From: Rubrivivax sp.
Lineage (GTDB): Bacteria; Pseudomonadota; Gammaproteobacteria; Burkholderiales; Burkholderiaceae_C
Assembly: GCA_022842595.1 (NCBI GenBank)
Contig: JALHPF010000035.1
Span: 1-53,176, forward strand
Length of the DNA stretch: 53,176 bases
Direction: 5' to 3'
Positions 50,360 to 53,176 of this stretch are shown here, piece by piece (positions within the stretch are counted from its first letter, which is position 1; the number at the start of each line of letters is the position of its first letter). A model generated the notes under the pieces. The model was not told where the DNA came from, did not search any database, and worked only from the letters and a program-made list of their open reading frames with translations. The translations under genes and the position numbers were made by a program.

Positions 50360-50808
50360 TTGCTGCGGTGCTCGCAGTGCGGCTTGGTGCAGCGGGCGTA
50401 CAGCGCCAGCGAATGCTCCTGCAGTTCGAAGCCGCGGGTTTCGGCGATGGCGTGCTGGCGCTTTTCGATTTCGGCGTCGAAGAATTCCTCGACGCGGCCG
50501 CAGGTCAGGCACACCAGATGGTCGTGGTGCTGGCCTTCGTTCAGCTCGAACACCGCCTTGCCCGACTCGAAATTGCTGCGCGTGAGCAGACCCGCCTGCT
50601 CGAACTGCATCAGCACCCGGTAGACGGTGGCCAGGCCGATGTCGGCGCCTTCGCCGAGCAGGGCCTTGAACACGTCTTCGGCCGTCATGTGGCGGCGCTG
50701 CGAGCGCTGGAAGACCTCGAGGATCTTGATGCGTGGCAGGGTCGCCTTCAGCCCGCTGCTCTTCAGGTCTTCGGTGTGGTTGCCCAGGGGCATGGCCTTC
50801 TCCTTCAT
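50356..50808 (-). CDS. fur: ferric uptake regulator Fur
   Basis: 150 aa iron-responsive repressor. Winged helix (LKATLPRIKILEVFQRSQRRHMTAEDVFKALL, split about 21-52; recognition region GLATVYRVLMQFEQAG), metal sites in EGQHHDHLVCLTCGRVEEF and a second Cys pair in ARCTKPHCEHR near the C-terminus. Two Met starts are possible, 50808 or 50793 (MPLGN). It is divergent from bamE, a common arrangement in Burkholderiales. Iron-dependent autoregulation is possible, but no clear Fur box is seen. Confidence 0.95.
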   Translation of the reverse strand: MKEKAMPLGNHTEDLKSSGLKATLPRIKILEVFQRSQRRHMTAEDVFKALLGEGADIGLATVYRVLMQFEQAGLLTRSNFESGKAVFELNEGQHHDHLVCLTCGRVEEFFDAEIEKRQHAIAETRGFELQEHSLALYARCTKPHCEHRSK

Positions 50809-50886
50809 GCCTGAACGGCTCTTCGGCGCGGCGCCGCTAAAATCGGAACATCATAGCGAGCCGCTAAGCCACGACGTCCCTTGCCC
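50809..50886. promoter_or_regulatory. divergent fur/bamE promoter region
   Basis: Within these 78 nt a TATGAT hexamer on the reverse strand (about 50852-50857) suits fur and a TAAAAT hexamer on the forward strand (about 50839-50844) suits bamE; the two overlap back to back. I see no 19-bp GATAATGATAATCATTATC-like Fur box. Confidence 0.5.
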
Positions 50887-51429
50887 ATGCTGCGCACTTC
50901 CACTTTCCGGCGCTGCCTTGGCGCCCTGCTCGCCGGCCTGGCTCTGAGCGGGGCCTTGAGCGGCTGCGAATCGCTCCAGCGCACCGACAGCCTGTTCGGC
51001 CTGATCACGCCCTACCGCATCGACATCGTGCAGGGCAATGCCATCACCAAGGAACAGGCCGCGCTCATCAAGCCCGGCATGTCGCGCCTGCAGGTACGCG
51101 ACATCCTCGGCACGCCGTTGCTCACCGACCCCTTCCACGCCCAGCGCTGGGACTACCTGTTCACGCTGCGCCGGCCGAACACGCAGCTGCAGCGGCGCAG
51201 CGTCGTCGTCAGCTTCGATGGTGACGTCGTCAAGGGCATCGAGGCCGGCGACCTGCCGTCGGAACGCGAATTCGTCGCCTCGATCAGCCGCTTCAAGGAC
51301 GTGCGCGCCCCCAAGCTCGAACTGAGCGAAGACGAACGCAAGGCACTGCCGATTCCGCCGCGCCCGGCCGCGCCGGTGGTCGAACCGGAAGGCCCGGTGC
51401 GCAGCTACCCGCCGCTGGAAGCGAGCTGA
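50887..51429 (+). CDS. bamE: outer membrane assembly lipoprotein BamE (SmpA/OmlA)
   Basis: 180 aa. Lipobox LSGC near residue 26, then the BamE fold (YRIDIVQGNAITKEQAALIKPGMSRLQVRDILGTPLLTDPF). It is a small accessory of the BAM machine that inserts beta-barrel proteins in the outer membrane. The C-terminal Pro-rich extension after about 145 is longer than in E. coli (113 aa). ATG 50887 is preferred over TTG 50881. dapB follows after 8 nt. Confidence 0.95.
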   Translation: MLRTSTFRRCLGALLAGLALSGALSGCESLQRTDSLFGLITPYRIDIVQGNAITKEQAALIKPGMSRLQVRDILGTPLLTDPFHAQRWDYLFTLRRPNTQLQRRSVVVSFDGDVVKGIEAGDLPSEREFVASISRFKDVRAPKLELSEDERKALPIPPRPAAPVVEPEGPVRSYPPLEAS

Positions 51430-51437
51430 GCACCGGC

Positions 51438-52247
51438 ATGCCGCGCATCGCCATTGCCGGCGGCTCCGGCCGCATGGGCCGGATGCTCGTCGAGGCCGTG
51501 CTGGCCAGCAGCGACTGCACGCTGGCCGGCGTGCTGGAACAGCCCGACAGCCCGGCCGTCGGCCAGGACGCTGGTGCCTTCCTGGGCCGCGCCACGGGTG
51601 TGCGCTTGACGGCCGATCTGCACCAGGGCCTGCAGGGCGCCGACGTGCTGATCGACTTCACCCGCCCCGAAGGCACGCTGGCCCACCTGGCGGCATGCCG
51701 CGAACTCGGTGTGCGCGCGGCGGTGGGCACCACCGGCTTCAGCCCGGCGCAGAAGGCCGAACTGGGCGGCCACGCCCAGGCCATGGCGCTGGTGTTCGCG
51801 CCGAACATGAGCGTGGGTGTGAACGTCGTGCTGCAGTTGCTGAAGCAGGCCGCGCTGGCCCTGGGCCCCGACTACGACATCGAAGTGCTCGAAGCGCACC
51901 ACCGCCACAAGGTCGACGCGCCCAGCGGCACGGCCTTGGCCATGGGCGAGGTGCTGGCGCGCGCACGCGGCCTGGACCTGGCCCGCGACGGCGTGTTTGC
52001 GCGCCACGGCCACACCGGCGAACGCGACCCGCGCGCCATCGGTTTCGCCACCTTGCGCGGCGGCGACATCGTCGGCGACCACACCGTCCTGTTCTGCGGC
52101 ACTGGCGAGCGCATCGAAATCAGCCACAAGAGCAGCAGCCGCGCCAACTATGCCGAAGGCAGCCTGCGCGCCGCCCGTTTCCTGGCCGCCTTGCCGGCCG
52201 GTGCCACGGGCCTGTACGACATGCACGACGTGCTGAACCTGAAATGA
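51438..52247 (+). CDS. dapB: 4-hydroxy-tetrahydrodipicolinate reductase
   Basis: 269 aa, normal for DapB, which reduces the DHDPS product with NAD(P)H in the lysine/diaminopimelate pathway. Cofactor motif IAGGSGRMGRMLVEAV near residue 5, GTTGFS near 96 and the catalytic motif EAHHRHKVDAPSGTA near 152 with the conserved His pair and Lys. It is 8 nt after bamE and 7 nt before exbB in one transcription unit. Confidence 0.97.
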   Translation: MPRIAIAGGSGRMGRMLVEAVLASSDCTLAGVLEQPDSPAVGQDAGAFLGRATGVRLTADLHQGLQGADVLIDFTRPEGTLAHLAACRELGVRAAVGTTGFSPAQKAELGGHAQAMALVFAPNMSVGVNVVLQLLKQAALALGPDYDIEVLEAHHRHKVDAPSGTALAMGEVLARARGLDLARDGVFARHGHTGERDPRAIGFATLRGGDIVGDHTVLFCGTGERIEISHKSSSRANYAEGSLRAARFLAALPAGATGLYDMHDVLNLK

Positions 52248-52254
52248 CGCGCCC

Positions 52255-52911
52255 GTGAGCGGCCTGTCGGCCTTCTGGAATGCCACCGACGGCGTCGGCC
52301 GGGCCGTGGCACTGCTGCTGCTGGCGATGTCGGTGGCTGCCTGGGTGCTGATTTTCTGGAAGACCTGGGTGCTGCGCCGCGCCCAGGGAGACATCGCCCG
52401 CGCCGTGCCTGCTTTCTGGGACGCGCCCACCTGGGCCGACGGCCGCGCCCGCCTGGCGGCGATGGACCGCGAACAGGTGCTGCTGCGTCTGCTGGACGCC
52501 ACCGCCAGCCCACCCGCTGCCGGCACCCTGGAAGCCGCCGGCCGCCTGCAGGCGCAGGTCACACGCCGGCTGCGCGACGCCTTGCACCTGGGGCTGGCGC
52601 ATCTGCAGTTCGGCCAGGTGCTGCTGGCGTCGGTGGGCAGCACGGCACCGTTCGTGGGCCTGTTCGGCACGGTCTGGGGCGTGTTCAAGGCGCTCAGCGG
52701 CATCAGCGAAGGTGGCGGCATGAGCATCGACCAGGTCTCGGGCCCGATCGGCGAAGCCCTGATCATGACCGCCGCCGGCATTGCCGTGGCGGTACCGGCG
52801 GTGCTGGCCTACAACATCTTCGGCCAGAAGGTGGCGGCCTGCGAAGCCGAACTCGAAGGCTTCGCGCAGGACCTGCTGCAGACGAGCCTCGACCGCGCAG
52901 GCGTGGAATGA
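52255..52911 (+). CDS. exbB: MotA/TolQ/ExbB proton-channel family protein
   Basis: 218 aa from GTG 52255. Three membrane segments: about 18-38, then FGQVLLASVGSTAPFVGLFGTVWGVFKAL (about 122-150) and GEALIMTAAGIAVAVPAVLAYNIFG (about 163-187), with the family's conserved Gly/Ala/Thr pattern. It uses proton motive force, with ExbD, to energise TonB or a Tol-like system. The expected exbD is not visible before the window ends; a family 1 repeat follows the stop directly. Confidence 0.92.
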   Translation: MSGLSAFWNATDGVGRAVALLLLAMSVAAWVLIFWKTWVLRRAQGDIARAVPAFWDAPTWADGRARLAAMDREQVLLRLLDATASPPAAGTLEAAGRLQAQVTRRLRDALHLGLAHLQFGQVLLASVGSTAPFVGLFGTVWGVFKALSGISEGGGMSIDQVSGPIGEALIMTAAGIAVAVPAVLAYNIFGQKVAACEAELEGFAQDLLQTSLDRAGVE

Positions 52912-52918
52912 CGGCAGT

Positions 52919-53176
52919 CGGCCCGTTGCGGGCGTTCGCTCGGACCCCTTCGGCTGTCGATGCGGGTCCCGTGTGCTGGGCGAGCCGGGTGGCCCCCTCC
53001 GCTCATGTCCCCCGCCCACGGTCCGTCAGGTGCCAGAGGCACCTGACGGACCGCGGGCTCCTCCTTTACTTCGCTCCAGGGGCCACCCGACTCACCCAGC
53101 CCAGACAACGTGTCGGCGCGCGACGGGGGAGAGAAGACACGGTGGTTGCAAAGGTGGGCTGGGGCTGGCTGTGGCG
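52919..53176 (+). repeat. dispersed structured repeat, family 1, copy 2 (runs to the window end)
   Basis: Same order and nearly the same sequence as 48261-48501. The lower stem is 52976-52996 with 53079-53099. The apical hairpin is different in sequence and longer: 16 perfect pairs (53019-53034 with 53038-53053) around a 3-nt loop, plus four outer pairs across one mismatch. The 3' end reaches the last base of the window, so its true extent is unknown. Confidence 0.9.

Noticed and set aside
50809..50886. Fur box between fur and bamE
   Set aside because: No A/T-rich inverted hexamers resembling GATAAT triplets are present.

Overview
The window looks like a chromosomal segment of a high-GC betaproteobacterium of the order Burkholderiales, in the Rubrivivax/Leptothrix/Ideonella/Roseateles range. 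This is judged from gene content (metX-metW, fur/bamE, hpf-ptsN-hprK, lptA-lptB-rpoN, argS-SPOR-dsbA), the strong G/C third-position bias that produces long shadow frames, and TANNNT -10 elements. I could not compare it with a database. I see no rRNA, tRNA, CRISPR array, transposase, integrase or prophage gene. About 95% is coding.

Layout. (1) 0.3-7.4 kb: a tight co-directional cluster of eight genes (FAD oxidoreductase, DUF1365, cyclopropane-fatty-acid-synthase-like methylase, chalcone-isomerase-like protein, GPH-type MFS carrier, DUF3833 lipoprotein, SDR, NTF2-like). This gene set resembles the ChrR/sigma-E-linked lipid-modification clusters tied to furan fatty acids in Rhodobacter. (2) 7.5-12 kb: a LysM-FecR surface protein overlapping a CHASE2 hybrid histidine kinase. 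(3) 12-19.3 kb: corA, an uncharacterised membrane-anchored protein, a DsbA-like/RNA-methyltransferase pair, rpoN and lptB-lptA. (4) 19.5-24.6 kb: dsbA-SPOR-argS, a Ser/Thr kinase fused to a cyclic-nucleotide-binding-like domain, and psiF. (5) 24.6-31.6 kb: LysR regulator, haloacid dehalogenase, malate synthase G, geranylgeranyl-reductase-like protein, cyclophilin lipoprotein and a class II glutamine amidotransferase. (6) 31.7-40.3 kb: two tandem LytS-like kinases with one LytTR regulator, a membrane MutS-like ATPase divergent from an M14 carboxypeptidase, and a multi-PAS kinase. (7) 40.3-46 kb: metX-metW behind a riboswitch leader, an FMN glutamate-synthase-like enzyme, a GST and a cytosine deaminase. 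(8) 46-48.2 kb: hpf-ptsN-hprK. (9) 48.2-48.8 kb: a nested intergenic repeat. (10) 48.8-53.2 kb: DUF985 cupin, Gfo/Idh oxidoreductase and fur, facing bamE, dapB and exbB; a second repeat copy runs off the end.

The most striking non-coding signals are three. First, the metX leader carries a SAM-II-like aptamer, a 20-codon upstream ORF that starts just after the aptamer's AAGGA and ends by overlapping the metX start codon, and an intrinsic terminator inside that ORF. Second, a ~250-bp dispersed element occurs twice (48.26 kb and 52.92 kb) with nearly identical flanks, while its apical hairpin has entirely different sequence but remains perfectly paired; a third, internally deleted copy lies inverted beside the first. 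Third, the usually contiguous lpt-rpoN-hpf-ptsN cluster is split by ~28 kb with opposite orientations, as an inversion would leave it, and a 29-bp tandem duplication sits at the rpoN end.
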